A stretch of 58,994 bases of DNA from an uncultured Bacteroidia bacterium. GTDB taxonomy: Bacteria; Bacteroidota; Bacteroidia; Bacteroidales; ML635J-15. The stretch spans positions 1 to 58,994 of the forward strand of contig CADAXK010000018.1 of assembly GCA_902791865.1 (NCBI GenBank), read 5' to 3'. Below, piece after piece: positions 32,274-39,922 of this stretch (position 1 is its first letter; each line of letters begins with the position of its first letter). The notes below the pieces were generated by a model, which saw only the letters and a list, made by a program, of their open reading frames with translations, did not search any database and was not told the origin of the DNA. Position numbers and translations under genes: made by a program.

Positions 32274-33254
32274 TTACCAACCTAAAACATAGCTGAACAA
32301 CAACGGAGCTACGATAGTTGCGTCCGATTCGATGATGAAACGAGGAGTGTCCTTCGAGAGTTTACCCCAGGTAATTTTTTCGTTCGGAACTGCGCCCGAG
32401 TACGAGCCGTATGATGTTGTACAGTCGCTAATCTGGCAGAAGTAAGCCCACAATGGAGTGCCGTGCCATTCGAGGTCCTGTTCCATCATAGGAACTACGC
32501 AAATTGGGAAGTCGCCAGCTGTACCGCCACCTATCTGGAAGAAGCCAACGCCCTTGCCACCGCTGTTCTTCTTGTACCATTCGGTGAGGAATATCATGGT
32601 TTCGATACCGTTCTTAATCATAGAGATTGACGGGTCGAATTCGCCGCGGATGCAGTGTGCGGTGTAGATGTTTGCTGTTGTGCAGTCTTCCCATGCCGGA
32701 ACGATGATAGGAATATTCTTTTCGCAAGCTGCGAGAACCCAGCTGTCCTTCGGGTCGATTTCGTAGTACTGTTCGAGAACGCCGCTGCGGAGAAGTCTGT
32801 AGATAACTTCCCATGCGAAAAGACGTTCGCCCTTAGCCTTCATGTCCTTCCAAATATCTACAAGGTGGTGTTCGAGACGACGGAAAGCTTCCTCTTCGGG
32901 GATGCAAGTGTCGGTAACACGGTTGTAGTGGTTGTTGAGGAGTTCGTGTTCCTGTTCCGGAGTGAGGTCGCGGTAGTTTGGAACGCGGTAGTAGTGGTTG
33001 TGAGCCACGAGGTTCATGATGTCCTCTTCGAGGTTGTTTGCCGAGCAGCATACGATGCTAATCTTGTCCTGACGGATCATTTCGGCGAGCGAAAGTCCGA
33101 TTTCGGCGGTACTCATTGCACCAGCCATTGCAAGCATCATTTTGCCGCCTGCCTTAATATGTTCGTCGTATGCTTTTGCAGCGTCAACGATAACTGCCGA
33201 GTTGAAATGACGGTAGTGATGTGTGATGAATTGTGAAATAGGTCCTTTTTCCAT
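32274..33254 (-). CDS. Deoxyhypusine synthase-family protein
   Basis: 326 residues. Rossmann-like NAD site with GGKMMLAMAGAMSTAEIGLS and IGGGTAGDFPICVVP, and the catalytic Lys298 in ITWGKLSKDT that carries the aminobutyl group from spermidine. Bacteria lack the eIF5A target, so bacterial members are thought to act on a small acceptor, making homospermidine or related polyamines from spermidine or putrescine. Here the gene starts 12 bp after agmatinase, which supplies putrescine, so a polyamine role is well supported by context. Length and motifs are intact. Confidence 0.88.
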   Translation of the reverse strand: MEKGPISQFITHHYRHFNSAVIVDAAKAYDEHIKAGGKMMLAMAGAMSTAEIGLSLAEMIRQDKISIVCCSANNLEEDIMNLVAHNHYYRVPNYRDLTPEQEHELLNNHYNRVTDTCIPEEEAFRRLEHHLVDIWKDMKAKGERLFAWEVIYRLLRSGVLEQYYEIDPKDSWVLAACEKNIPIIVPAWEDCTTANIYTAHCIRGEFDPSISMIKNGIETMIFLTEWYKKNSGGKGVGFFQIGGGTAGDFPICVVPMMEQDLEWHGTPLWAYFCQISDCTTSYGSYSGAVPNEKITWGKLSKDTPRFIIESDATIVAPLLFSYVLGW

Positions 33255-33266
33255 TTCTTTTTGTTT

Positions 33267-34118
33267 TTAAAGTTCGAATATGTAAGTTAAAATCTTGAAA
33301 TACAGTTTTGCTGCAAGGAAATCCGACGACTTGTCGGCTGGATTCGGGGCAAGTTCAACGATGTCGAAACCGACTATTTTTTTCTGCTTTGCCAATTTTT
33401 TGAGCAGTTTGAGTGTCGGATACCAGGTCATTCCGCCCGGTTCTGGTGTACCTGTCGATGGCAGTACCGATGGGTCGAAATAGTCGAGGTCGATGGAGAG
33501 GTAAACATTGTCGGTAAGTTTGTCAATTACTTCCTGCTGCCAGTCGTCGGTGCGCTCAGCAATATCTTCGGCGCGGAAAACATTTTCACGCTTCGAGTAT
33601 TGTTTTTCCGAAATGTCCATGCTACGTATTCCAACTTGTATAAGATTGGTATGCTTTGATGCCCAGTGCATTGCACAGGCGTGGCTGAACGGTGTGCCTT
33701 CATATTCGCTACGAAGGTCTGAATGTGCGTCAAGGTGCAGCACGCTCAGGTTGTCGAAATGCTCAACAGTTGACATTATTGCGCCAATCGACACCGAATG
33801 TTCGCCGCCAATCATTGTGAAAAGCTTGCCGTCCTCGTAAAATTTGTCGGCTTTTGCCTTCACCTGCATTGCCATTTTTTCCGGGTCTTTGTCGCAGTCC
33901 ATGATGTCGTCGAGCCACACTCCGCGCTTATAGACTTCGGTATCCGATTCGAGGTCGTAGATTTCCATGTTTTCCGATGCTTCGAGGAAGGCTTCGGGAC
34001 CTTGGTCGGCACCTTTCACCCAAGTGGATGTCTCGTCGTAAGGCACTGGTAACACCACAACTTTGGCGTTTTCGTAGCCAGCATATTCTTCTGGAATTCC
34101 TGCGTAAGTTCTGTCCAT
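33267..34118 (-). CDS. speB: Agmatinase
   Basis: 283 residues from the ATG at 34118 (MDRTYAGIPEEYAGY); a TTG-started version four codons longer is unlikely because the promoter element is at 34140-34147. Ureohydrolase metal ligands are all present: His in IGGEHSVSIG, Asp-x-His-x-Asp in LHLDAHSDLR, and Asp-x-Asp in YLSIDLDYFDPS. Hydrolyses agmatine to putrescine and urea with two manganese ions, in the cytoplasm. First gene of a two-gene polyamine operon with a deoxyhypusine-synthase-like gene. Arginine decarboxylase (SpeA) is not in the window. Confidence 0.92.
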   Translation of the reverse strand: MDRTYAGIPEEYAGYENAKVVVLPVPYDETSTWVKGADQGPEAFLEASENMEIYDLESDTEVYKRGVWLDDIMDCDKDPEKMAMQVKAKADKFYEDGKLFTMIGGEHSVSIGAIMSTVEHFDNLSVLHLDAHSDLRSEYEGTPFSHACAMHWASKHTNLIQVGIRSMDISEKQYSKRENVFRAEDIAERTDDWQQEVIDKLTDNVYLSIDLDYFDPSVLPSTGTPEPGGMTWYPTLKLLKKLAKQKKIVGFDIVELAPNPADKSSDFLAAKLYFKILTYIFEL

Positions 34119-34139
34119 TGCAAGTTTCAATTATTTCCG

Positions 34140-34147
34140 CAAAAGTA
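34140..34147 (-). promoter_or_regulatory. Promoter -7 element of the polyamine operon
   Basis: TACTTTTG on the minus strand, 21 bp before the agmatinase ATG at 34118. Confidence 0.6.
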
Positions 34148-34177
34148 TGCTTTATTATTGAAATGTGGAAGAAAAAT

Positions 34178-35104
34178 TTATCGCAGCAGATATTTTGAGA
34201 TTTCTTCGGCTAACAATTTTGGCTTCTCGAAATGTATCCTATGAGTGCAATCAGGAATTTCAACTATTTCGCTGTTTGGAAATATGTATTTTGCTGCCTT
34301 GTAGTCGGACGAGGGAAGAAATTCGGAATCCAACGCCCTGATAAACAAGGTTGGAACTTCAATCTTTTTATCAATAAAATCATCCGCATTGAAACCGTCG
34401 GTCAGTTTGTCGAAATTGTTGAATACGGCATCAATGTCAATTTGCCACGAAAATGCCTTGCCGTTGTATCTTATGTTACCGATAATTGCGCGCTTGGTAT
34501 CGTCGTCGAAAGTAGAAATTCCGTTGGCAAATTCGGCAAATGAATGAAAGTCGGAAAGCGGAAGGTTTTTTACCGCCATTACCTGATTTAAAAGGTTGGT
34601 TATAATTGAGTTGTGTTCTATAAGCGAACTCATCCTGCATGGAGAAATGTCAATGACAACCACTTTTTCGAGCATCTGCGGATATTTCAGGGCAAACTGC
34701 ATGGCGGTTTTTCCACCCAAGGAGTGTCCCACAAAGATAAATTTCTCAATGTTGTGCTCGTCTGCGTATGCCTTTACATCGTCTGCCATTTCGTCGAACG
34801 ACATCGTCGGGCAGTGCTTTGCATCACGGTGATTGCGGAGAGGAAGAAGATGGACGGAGAAGGAGGACGAAAGCAGGTCGGCGATGGGGTTCCAGGAGAG
34901 GGTGCAGTCGAAGAGGCCGTGGAGGAGGAAGAGGGGCGGACGGGCTGACAGGCTGACAGTCGAACAGTCGGATTGGCGAACAGGCGAACAGTCGAACAGG
35001 CTAACGGTCGAACCGTTACTCTGTTGCTCTGTTGTTCTGTCGTGCTGGTCTTCTCCTGCTTGCTGGTTACCCTTTGAGGTATGATATGAATTTTTGGATT
35101 GCAT
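34178..35104 (-). CDS. Alpha/beta hydrolase with repeat-derived N-terminal extension
   Basis: 308 residues from ATG 35104. The core starts at about residue 58 with PPLFLLHGLFDCTLSW (oxyanion strand). It has the nucleophile elbow GHSLGG, a likely acid in ALDSEFLPSSDY and the catalytic His in DCTHRIHFEKP, so it is probably a soluble esterase/acyl hydrolase of the YbfF type. The first ~57 residues (SKGNQQAGEDQHDRTTEQQS, then Ser/Thr-rich) are encoded by the degenerate CTGTTCG-type repeats at 34941-35045, with no start codon nearer the core. The natural start seems to have been replaced by inserted repeat sequence. The first codons overlap the end of the four-helix-bundle gene. Confidence 0.75.
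   Translation of the reverse strand: MQSKNSYHTSKGNQQAGEDQHDRTTEQQSNGSTVSLFDCSPVRQSDCSTVSLSARPPLFLLHGLFDCTLSWNPIADLLSSSFSVHLLPLRNHRDAKHCPTMSFDEMADDVKAYADEHNIEKFIFVGHSLGGKTAMQFALKYPQMLEKVVVIDISPCRMSSLIEHNSIITNLLNQVMAVKNLPLSDFHSFAEFANGISTFDDDTKRAIIGNIRYNGKAFSWQIDIDAVFNNFDKLTDGFNADDFIDKKIEVPTLFIRALDSEFLPSSDYKAAKYIFPNSEIVEIPDCTHRIHFEKPKLLAEEISKYLLR
34941..35045. repeat. Degenerate octamer repeat array (right flank of the four-helix-bundle gene)
   Basis: Repeats of GGCTGACA, AACAGTCG and GAACAGGC in about 8-bp steps; on the minus strand they read as CCTGTTCG/GACTGTTCG. Low complexity and coding for the Ser/Thr-rich start of the hydrolase. Confidence 0.75.
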
Positions 35105-35411
35105 GAATTTGATTCTCAATCAATTCTCGTAATTTGTCGGCTTCTTCTGTATTACAGATTCCCAAATCTTCACATAAATATAGCATGCTTTTAACCTCTG
35201 CGCAACTGCCTTTTGCAATTACAAGATAACGAATAAATATTTTGTCAGAACCACTTTCTTTTCCTTCCGCAATATTATTCATTATTGATACAGCAGCCCT
35301 TTGAATCTGGTCCCTAAAACCAAAATCTTTGTGATTCTCCATCATCCTATATATTTGATTCACAATGACCCTGGAATTAGTCCATATTTTTAGGTCTTCA
35401 AAGTTGCTCAT
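35067..35411 (-). CDS. Four-helix-bundle protein (23S rRNA intervening-sequence family)
   Basis: 114 residues. Family signature: FEDLKIWTNSRVIVNQIYRM near the start, DFGFRDQIQRAAVSIMNNIA, EGKESGSDKIFIRYL and a late KLRELIENQIHAIQKFI. Members fold as a pentameric four-helix bundle and are encoded in 23S rRNA intervening sequences or, in Bacteroidetes, as dispersed orphan genes. Here it is flanked on both sides by degenerate CTGTTAG/CTGTTCG repeats and sits at the 5' end of the hydrolase gene, which looks like insertion of a gene-plus-repeat cassette. Molecular function is unknown. Confidence 0.88.
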   Translation of the reverse strand: MSNFEDLKIWTNSRVIVNQIYRMMENHKDFGFRDQIQRAAVSIMNNIAEGKESGSDKIFIRYLVIAKGSCAEVKSMLYLCEDLGICNTEEADKLRELIENQIHAIQKFISYLKG

Positions 35412-35454
35412 ATTTATTATGGTTTAATAAAACAAGGAATAGGCTCGCGGACAA

Positions 35455-35494
35455 TTGGCTGTTAGCCTGTTAGCCAGCAAGCCTGTTAGCCTTT
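35455..35494. repeat. Degenerate octamer repeat array (left flank)
   Basis: Copies of GCCTGTTA and GGCTGTTA in 8-bp steps (TTAGCCTGTTAGCC and relatives) between pheS and the four-helix-bundle gene. Related to 34941-35045. Confidence 0.75.
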
Positions 35495-35500
35495 TATACA

Positions 35501-36520
35501 TTAATACGCTGCCGTAAACTGCTCCAAGAACCTGATATCGTTCTCGAAGAACAACCTCAAGTCCTTGACGCCGAAGCGCAACATGGCGATACGCTCGATG
35601 CCCATGCCGAATGCGAAGCCAGAATAAACCTTCGGGTCGATGCCAGCAGCCTTGAAGACGTTGGGGTGAACCATACCGCAGCCGAGAATTTCAAGCCAGC
35701 CACTACCCTTGCACACATTGCAGCCCTTGCCGCCACAAAGCGAACAGCTTACATCCACTTCGGCCGACGGTTCGGTGAACGGGAAATACGACGGACGCAT
35801 ACGAATCTGCGACTTTTCGCCGAAGAATTCCTTTGCAAAGTAGTCGAGCGTCTGCTTGAGGTCGGCGAAGGAGACATTCTTGTCAACATACAGACCTTCA
35901 ATCTGGTGGAACTGGCAGTGAGCACGTGCCGAAATAGCCTCGTTGCGGAAAACTCGTCCCGGCGAAAGGCTGCGGATTGGCGGAGTCATTGTTTCCATTT
36001 CGCGCGACTGTCCCGACGAAGTGTGGGTGCGGAGCAACACATTCATATCCGACGAGATGAAGAAAGTGTCCTGCATATCGCGGGCGGGATGGTCGGGAGG
36101 GAAGTTCATCTTCTCGAAACAGTGAGCATCGTCCTCGATTTCTTGGCTTTCGTTTACGCTGAAACCGATTTTGGTGAAGATGTTCACGATTTCGTTTCTT
36201 ACGATTGACAGCGGATGGCGTGCACCGAGGTTCAGCGGGTCGCCCGGACGGCTGAGGTCGAGTTCCACCTTGCCGTCGTTGCTTACCTGCAACGAAGCCT
36301 TCAGTTCTTCCAACTTGGCAAGAGCCGTCTGCTTAAGCTCGTTTATGCGTTGGCCCACTTCCTTTTTCTGTTCGGCGGGAACATTCCTGAAATCGTCGAA
36401 CAAAGCAGGTATCAAGCCCTTCTTCGACAAGTATTTAATTCTGAAATCTTCAACTTCTTCAATTGCCTTAGGTGCGAAATTTGCAACCTCTTCGCTTATT
36501 TTTCTAATACGGTCTAACAT
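35501..36520 (-). CDS. pheS: Phenylalanine--tRNA ligase alpha subunit
   Basis: 339 residues from the ATG at 36520 (MLDRIRKISEEV), the normal PheS length. N-terminal coiled coil, then class II motif 2 around FRNEAISARAHCQFHQIEG and motif 3 GFAFGMGIERIAML near the C-terminus, followed by RLFFENDIRFLEQF. It charges tRNA-Phe as an (alpha-beta)2 enzyme; the beta subunit is not in the window, as is common in Bacteroidetes. The longer reading from 36634 is rejected: it has a lysine/phenylalanine-rich tail and the TATTTTTG promoter element falls inside it. Cys motif CSLCGGKGCNVCKGSGW suggests a zinc site in the catalytic domain. Confidence 0.96.
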   Translation of the reverse strand: MLDRIRKISEEVANFAPKAIEEVEDFRIKYLSKKGLIPALFDDFRNVPAEQKKEVGQRINELKQTALAKLEELKASLQVSNDGKVELDLSRPGDPLNLGARHPLSIVRNEIVNIFTKIGFSVNESQEIEDDAHCFEKMNFPPDHPARDMQDTFFISSDMNVLLRTHTSSGQSREMETMTPPIRSLSPGRVFRNEAISARAHCQFHQIEGLYVDKNVSFADLKQTLDYFAKEFFGEKSQIRMRPSYFPFTEPSAEVDVSCSLCGGKGCNVCKGSGWLEILGCGMVHPNVFKAAGIDPKVYSGFAFGMGIERIAMLRFGVKDLRLFFENDIRFLEQFTAAY

Positions 36521-36536
36521 CGATGTAAAATTTTTG

Positions 36537-36544
36537 CAAAAATA
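36537..36544 (-). promoter_or_regulatory. Promoter -7 element of pheS
   Basis: TATTTTTG on the minus strand, 16 bp before the pheS ATG. Confidence 0.6.
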
Positions 36545-36613
36545 AAACTTATAGCGGAATAATTTAAAATAAATTTTTTGTTCTCTCACCAGCATACATT
36601 CTATATTTTTCCT

Positions 36614-36621
36614 TACTTTTG
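36614..36621 (+). promoter_or_regulatory. Promoter -7 element of a candidate small RNA
   Basis: TACTTTTG on the plus strand between the divergent pheS and XRE genes. The -33 region is weak. Confidence 0.45.
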
Positions 36622-36627
36622 TCCCGT

Positions 36628-36781
36628 TAACCATAAAATTTTACGAAACAGGAAGAATATAACATTTAACATACAGCAAGATAGCGTTTAAACAACTATT
36701 TTTCTTGGTAAAGCTGGAAACTTTGTAAAAGAAAAATCAATAGAAGTAAAACGCTCGCGACTTATGTCGTGAGTTTTTTTT
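36628..36781 (+). ncRNA. Candidate ~150-nt small RNA or terminated leader
   Basis: A promoter element at 36614 and a strong terminator at 36754-36781 bound a segment with no reading frame of note. A 12-bp inverted repeat (GAAAAATCAATA at 36731-36742 with TATTGATTTTTC at 36781-36792) wraps around the terminator, making a long hairpin. It could be a stand-alone sRNA or an attenuated leader of the XRE gene that starts at 36842. Confidence 0.4.
36754..36781 (+). terminator. Terminator of the candidate small RNA
   Basis: CTCGCGAC (36754-36761), loop TTAT, GTCGTGAG (36766-36773, one G-U pair), then eight T. Confidence 0.8.
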
Positions 36782-36841
36782 ATTGATTTTTCAGGTATTC
36801 CAGGCCTTCCAAGAAGATAAAATTTGCTCGCGACATTTTTT

Positions 36842-37081
36842 ATGGAAGAAATTCACATCGGAAATATGATAAGGCAGGAACTGAAACGGCAGGGACGGAC
36901 GGTCACCTGGTTCGCCGCCGCCATACATTCCGACCGCAGCAATACCTACAAGATGCTGAAAAAGCCGAGCATCGACCTTGCCTTGCTGATAAAAATCTCT
37001 GAACTGCTTGGGCACGATTTCTTGAGGGAATGCTCGAAGAAATTGATAATTTCTCTGCAAACCGAAAACAGGACAAAATAA
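36842..37081 (+). CDS. XRE-family helix-turn-helix regulator
   Basis: 79 residues from ATG 36842 (MEEIHIGNMIRQELKRQGRT). The Cro/CI-type HTH covers about 10-55: VTWFAAAIHSDRSNTYKML then a third helix and LLIKISELLGHDFL. The form is the small XRE protein common in Bacteroidales. It ends 2 bp before the convergent toxin gene. It may regulate itself or the neighbouring TA pair, but it is not in the TA operon and has no visible operator. Confidence 0.8.
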   Translation: MEEIHIGNMIRQELKRQGRTVTWFAAAIHSDRSNTYKMLKKPSIDLALLIKISELLGHDFLRECSKKLIISLQTENRTK

Positions 37082-37083
37082 AA

Positions 37084-37395
37084 CTAATGCAAATTAGATG
37101 TGGCTATAATCCCATCAATCACAACAAATTGACCATCGATATGGAAGATAATATTCCATTTTCTATTTTTTGTAATCAGGCGTTTTGCTTGTGGATGAAG
37201 TTGCTTTGCTGTTTGCCACTGCGAAAACTGCATAGCATCAGCAAGCAAAGGATTTGAGAGTTCTCTTATTTCATCAAGCAATTGGTCGGTATATTTCATA
37301 GCCAGATTTTCTGAAGCTACCGAAGTTATATATTGGGTGATTTCAGCCAAGTTATTCCAAACATTGTCAGTAACAACAAGCCTATATCTTTTCAT
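37084..37395 (-). CDS. RelE/ParE-family toxin
   Basis: 103 residues. ParE/RelE fold: MKRYRLVVTDNVWNNLAEIT, the long helical hairpin IRELSNPLLADAM, and strands KRLITKNRKWNIIFHIDGQF ending in a basic edge. ParE members poison gyrase, RelE members cut mRNA on the ribosome; the sequence does not settle which. The gene overlaps the end of the upstream antitoxin gene by 14 bp, the usual arrangement for antitoxin-first pairs. Intact. Confidence 0.85.
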   Translation of the reverse strand: MKRYRLVVTDNVWNNLAEITQYITSVASENLAMKYTDQLLDEIRELSNPLLADAMQFSQWQTAKQLHPQAKRLITKNRKWNIIFHIDGQFVVIDGIIATSNLH

Positions 37396-37546
37396 AGTGC
37401 TGCTTTACTGCATTTTTCAAAGCGACTGCAAAATCTTCGAAAGGTCTGCAATTGGCAGGCATATCAGAACACTCTTCTGCTTTTCGTGTAGCTTGTATAG
37501 ACTTTACTGCTATTTTATTATTTGTTACTGTTGCAGTTGCTGGCAT
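37382..37546 (-). CDS. Antitoxin partner of the RelE/ParE toxin
   Basis: 54 residues from ATG 37546 (MPATATVTNNKIAVKSIQAT); the promoter element at 37566-37573 excludes a longer start. A short N-terminal strand (possible DNA-binding MetJ/AbrB-like arm) precedes a helical C-terminus (PFEDFAVALKNAVKQHYEKI) suited to wrapping the toxin. The similarity to a named antitoxin family is weak; the assignment rests on size, order, and overlap with the toxin gene. Shorter than most antitoxins. Confidence 0.65.
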   Translation of the reverse strand: MPATATVTNNKIAVKSIQATRKAEECSDMPANCRPFEDFAVALKNAVKQHYEKI

Positions 37547-37565
37547 ATTCGAAATAATTTGGGGA

Positions 37566-37573
37566 CAAAGATA
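37566..37573 (-). promoter_or_regulatory. Promoter -7 element of the toxin-antitoxin operon
   Basis: TATCTTTG on the minus strand, 19 bp before the antitoxin ATG. Confidence 0.6.
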
Positions 37574-37600
37574 AATATTTTTCTTGAATTGAAAAAAACA

Positions 37601-37686
37601 AATCGTAAATCGTAATTTGTCAATCGTAAATCCCATTGCATCTTGTCAGCTCAATCGTCAATCGTAATTCGTCAATCGTAAATCCC
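37601..37686. repeat. AATCGTAAATCGTAATT-type intergenic repeat
   Basis: At least six degenerate copies of (C)AATCGTAA/TCAATCGT in 8-10 bp steps, in two clusters (37601-37632 and 37651-37686). Typical Bacteroidetes low-complexity intergenic sequence. The remainder of 37547-37863 includes a near-palindrome GTGGTAAAATTTGCCAC near 37690 and an AATGCC/GGCATT hairpin near 37800. Confidence 0.7.
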
Positions 37687-37863
37687 TTTGTGGTAAAATT
37701 TGCCACAAATTCGGGGTAAAATATGCAACATGGAAAATAGTAAGGTTTCTTTTGTATAAATTTACTTTGCAATCAAATTTTTGTCATAAAAAACTGGTAA
37801 TGCCATACTTTGGCATTTTGAGATGTTTATTTTGCAAAACTTATTAATAAAGGAGATTAAAAG

Positions 37864-39684
37864 ATGAAAAAATTTATTGTTGCGAGTGTTTTAATATGTT
37901 TAACGCTTATTCTTTTTAGTGTTAACACATTTGCTCAAGAAGAGAAAAAAACTGCTTATCAAGAAAGAGTTCATGAATTGGCACAAAAGTATTATTGTAT
38001 AATAAACCACAATACTGAAAGTCCTGATAATCTTAATTTTACAGACAGATGTATTATGGATGTATTTACCTGTCAAGTATATGATGAAGAATCATATAAG
38101 AACCTTATGGCATTACTTATTTTAGCTAAAACAAATGAAATTTCAACTGGTCAAATGGAAAATTTTAAAAATCGGATGACCAATGATTTAAAAACTGCGG
38201 AGAAACTTAAGACTTCTATTGATTTTGAAAGGGATAAAGAGGCGGAATTAAGAAAAAAAGAAAAAGAACAAAAGGAAAAGGATACTCAAACAGACAGAGG
38301 TTACATATATGCTATGGTCGAAAATGTTTTCAATAATTGGAGTAACAAGGGAGAGTTTGAAACACGAGATGCTTATGAAAAAAGATTGGTTATAAAATCT
38401 ATATATATTTTTGACTCTATTTGTAAATCTCAAGTAAAAAAATATATTTCTTCTTTTAAAGGAAAAGAATATAAAATAGGTACATATGATACAGAATTAC
38501 AGCAATTTCCATTTGAATTAGAACAATGGTCAATACGTTCAAATCAGGATAAGAATAAGGTAGGATATTTGAAAAGAAATGGGATGGTTTCTGTTCCATT
38601 AGAAAAAGCAAAAGTTTTTAGAGAAGACTATATGAGAGGGAAATCCATTAGTGGAGGGTCCGATTGGTTTTATTGTCAATATTATAGTGATGCCATTGCT
38701 TTTTTAGATGATTATATATATTTCAAAAAAATACGTTTTGTAGAACATATTTATGATGGTTACGATGCAGATGTTCCTTTAAATAATTCTCAGGATGTAA
38801 TATTATTTGCAGACGACATGAAATTAAACTCTACTTATTTAAAGGGGCATTCGTTCAATTATAACACATATGATAGTAATTGTGAGTGGGATAATTGCAA
38901 AAAATACTTTAATAATTTTTCAGAATATATTTCATATTATAACAAAGGCACACAAGTTCTTAATAGTGAAATAAATAAAAGAAGACAATACGCACAAAGC
39001 AAAGGATATTTTAAAGATTATAATGAATTTTTATCGTTTTATGACAAAGATGAGAAAACTTTTAATAGCGAATTAAACTATAGGAAAAAGGTTCAAGAAT
39101 TAAAACAAGTATTTCCTGCATCAGCAAACATACAAGAATACATATCGCTCTACAACAAGGATTATAAAAAAATAGATGCTAGCGTTGACTACTATAAAGA
39201 AGTCAAAGATAAGCATTTAGTTAAAATATTTGACAATAAAGAAAATGAATTATACTCAACGTTTTTAAAATATTATGTAAAGGGTGGAGGCAAAGCTCCA
39301 TTTGATACAGAAGTTGCCAGAATTTCTTGGTATAAAGCCTATAAAAATTTATATAGTAGCGAAAATGAATTTAATGAAATATTTAAGTCTGGCAAGACAT
39401 GTTTTCATAATGATTTAGATGCTAGAAAATATGTATCAAAATACTATTACAATATAAGGAGTTTAAATGAAAAGGATTATAAAACCTTAGTTACCAATAC
39501 TATCTATAATTATGACAAAGGTATTGTTTATACTATGAACATAGTAATTAATGGCGATAAGGCAATGAAAAAAGAATTTGAAATCAATGGTTCTTATTTT
39601 AATAATACCAAGGAATTCTTTAATAGCTACATAAGTGACAGATATAAAGCTGATTTAAAAGCAAAAAAGAAAGCAGCAAAATAA
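37864..39684 (+). CDS. Secreted lysine/tyrosine-rich hypothetical protein
   Basis: 606 residues. Signal peptide 1-24 (cut after Thr-Phe-Ala) predicts export. I recognise no family. Residues ~130-160 are a charged helix (KEKEQKEKDTQ). From about 355 to 530 there are at least three degenerate ~35-residue repeats with the pattern EYISxYNK then NSEINxRxxY (EYISYYNKGTQ, EFLSFYDKDEK, EYISLYNKDYK). It could be a surface or lipoprotein-associated structural protein. The start has a canonical Shine-Dalgarno AAAGGAGA 8 bp upstream, rare for this phylum, and the gene is clearly more AT-rich than its neighbours, so recent transfer is plausible. Confidence 0.7.
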   Translation: MKKFIVASVLICLTLILFSVNTFAQEEKKTAYQERVHELAQKYYCIINHNTESPDNLNFTDRCIMDVFTCQVYDEESYKNLMALLILAKTNEISTGQMENFKNRMTNDLKTAEKLKTSIDFERDKEAELRKKEKEQKEKDTQTDRGYIYAMVENVFNNWSNKGEFETRDAYEKRLVIKSIYIFDSICKSQVKKYISSFKGKEYKIGTYDTELQQFPFELEQWSIRSNQDKNKVGYLKRNGMVSVPLEKAKVFREDYMRGKSISGGSDWFYCQYYSDAIAFLDDYIYFKKIRFVEHIYDGYDADVPLNNSQDVILFADDMKLNSTYLKGHSFNYNTYDSNCEWDNCKKYFNNFSEYISYYNKGTQVLNSEINKRRQYAQSKGYFKDYNEFLSFYDKDEKTFNSELNYRKKVQELKQVFPASANIQEYISLYNKDYKKIDASVDYYKEVKDKHLVKIFDNKENELYSTFLKYYVKGGGKAPFDTEVARISWYKAYKNLYSSENEFNEIFKSGKTCFHNDLDARKYVSKYYYNIRSLNEKDYKTLVTNTIYNYDKGIVYTMNIVINGDKAMKKEFEINGSYFNNTKEFFNSYISDRYKADLKAKKKAAK

Positions 39685-39726
39685 GCTTCTAAAAAAGTTT
39701 AGCCTTGCACAAATCAGCAAAACCAC

Positions 39727-39761
39727 AAGGGAATACATCAAAAATGGTGTGTTCCTTTTTT
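39727..39761 (+). terminator. Terminator after the secreted hypothetical gene
   Basis: AAGGGAATACATC and GGTGTGTTCCTT pair with G-U wobbles around a short loop, then a T-run (39756-39761). Confidence 0.55.
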
Positions 39762-39872
39762 CTCCATTTTACTGGAATACATTCCGATAAAATGTCATTC
39801 TATGGGAATATAAGAGCGAAAATTTGAGGAGAAAACTATTTTTGTGATTTCACAAAATGTGTAATGACAACG

Positions 39873-39904
39873 CAAAAAAAGTTGCAGCCCGAAGACTGCA
39901 ACTT
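39873..39904 (-). terminator. Terminator of the BlaI/M56 operon
   Basis: AAGTTGCAG (39879-39887) pairs with CTGCAACTT (39896-39904); the A-run at 39874-39880 is a U-tract on the minus strand. Confidence 0.8.
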
Positions 39905-39922
39905 GTAAAATAATGCTGAATT

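Noticed and set aside
36521..36634. N-terminal extension of PheS
   Set aside because: The pheS promoter element falls inside it and the residues do not resemble PheS; the 339-residue form is the normal length.
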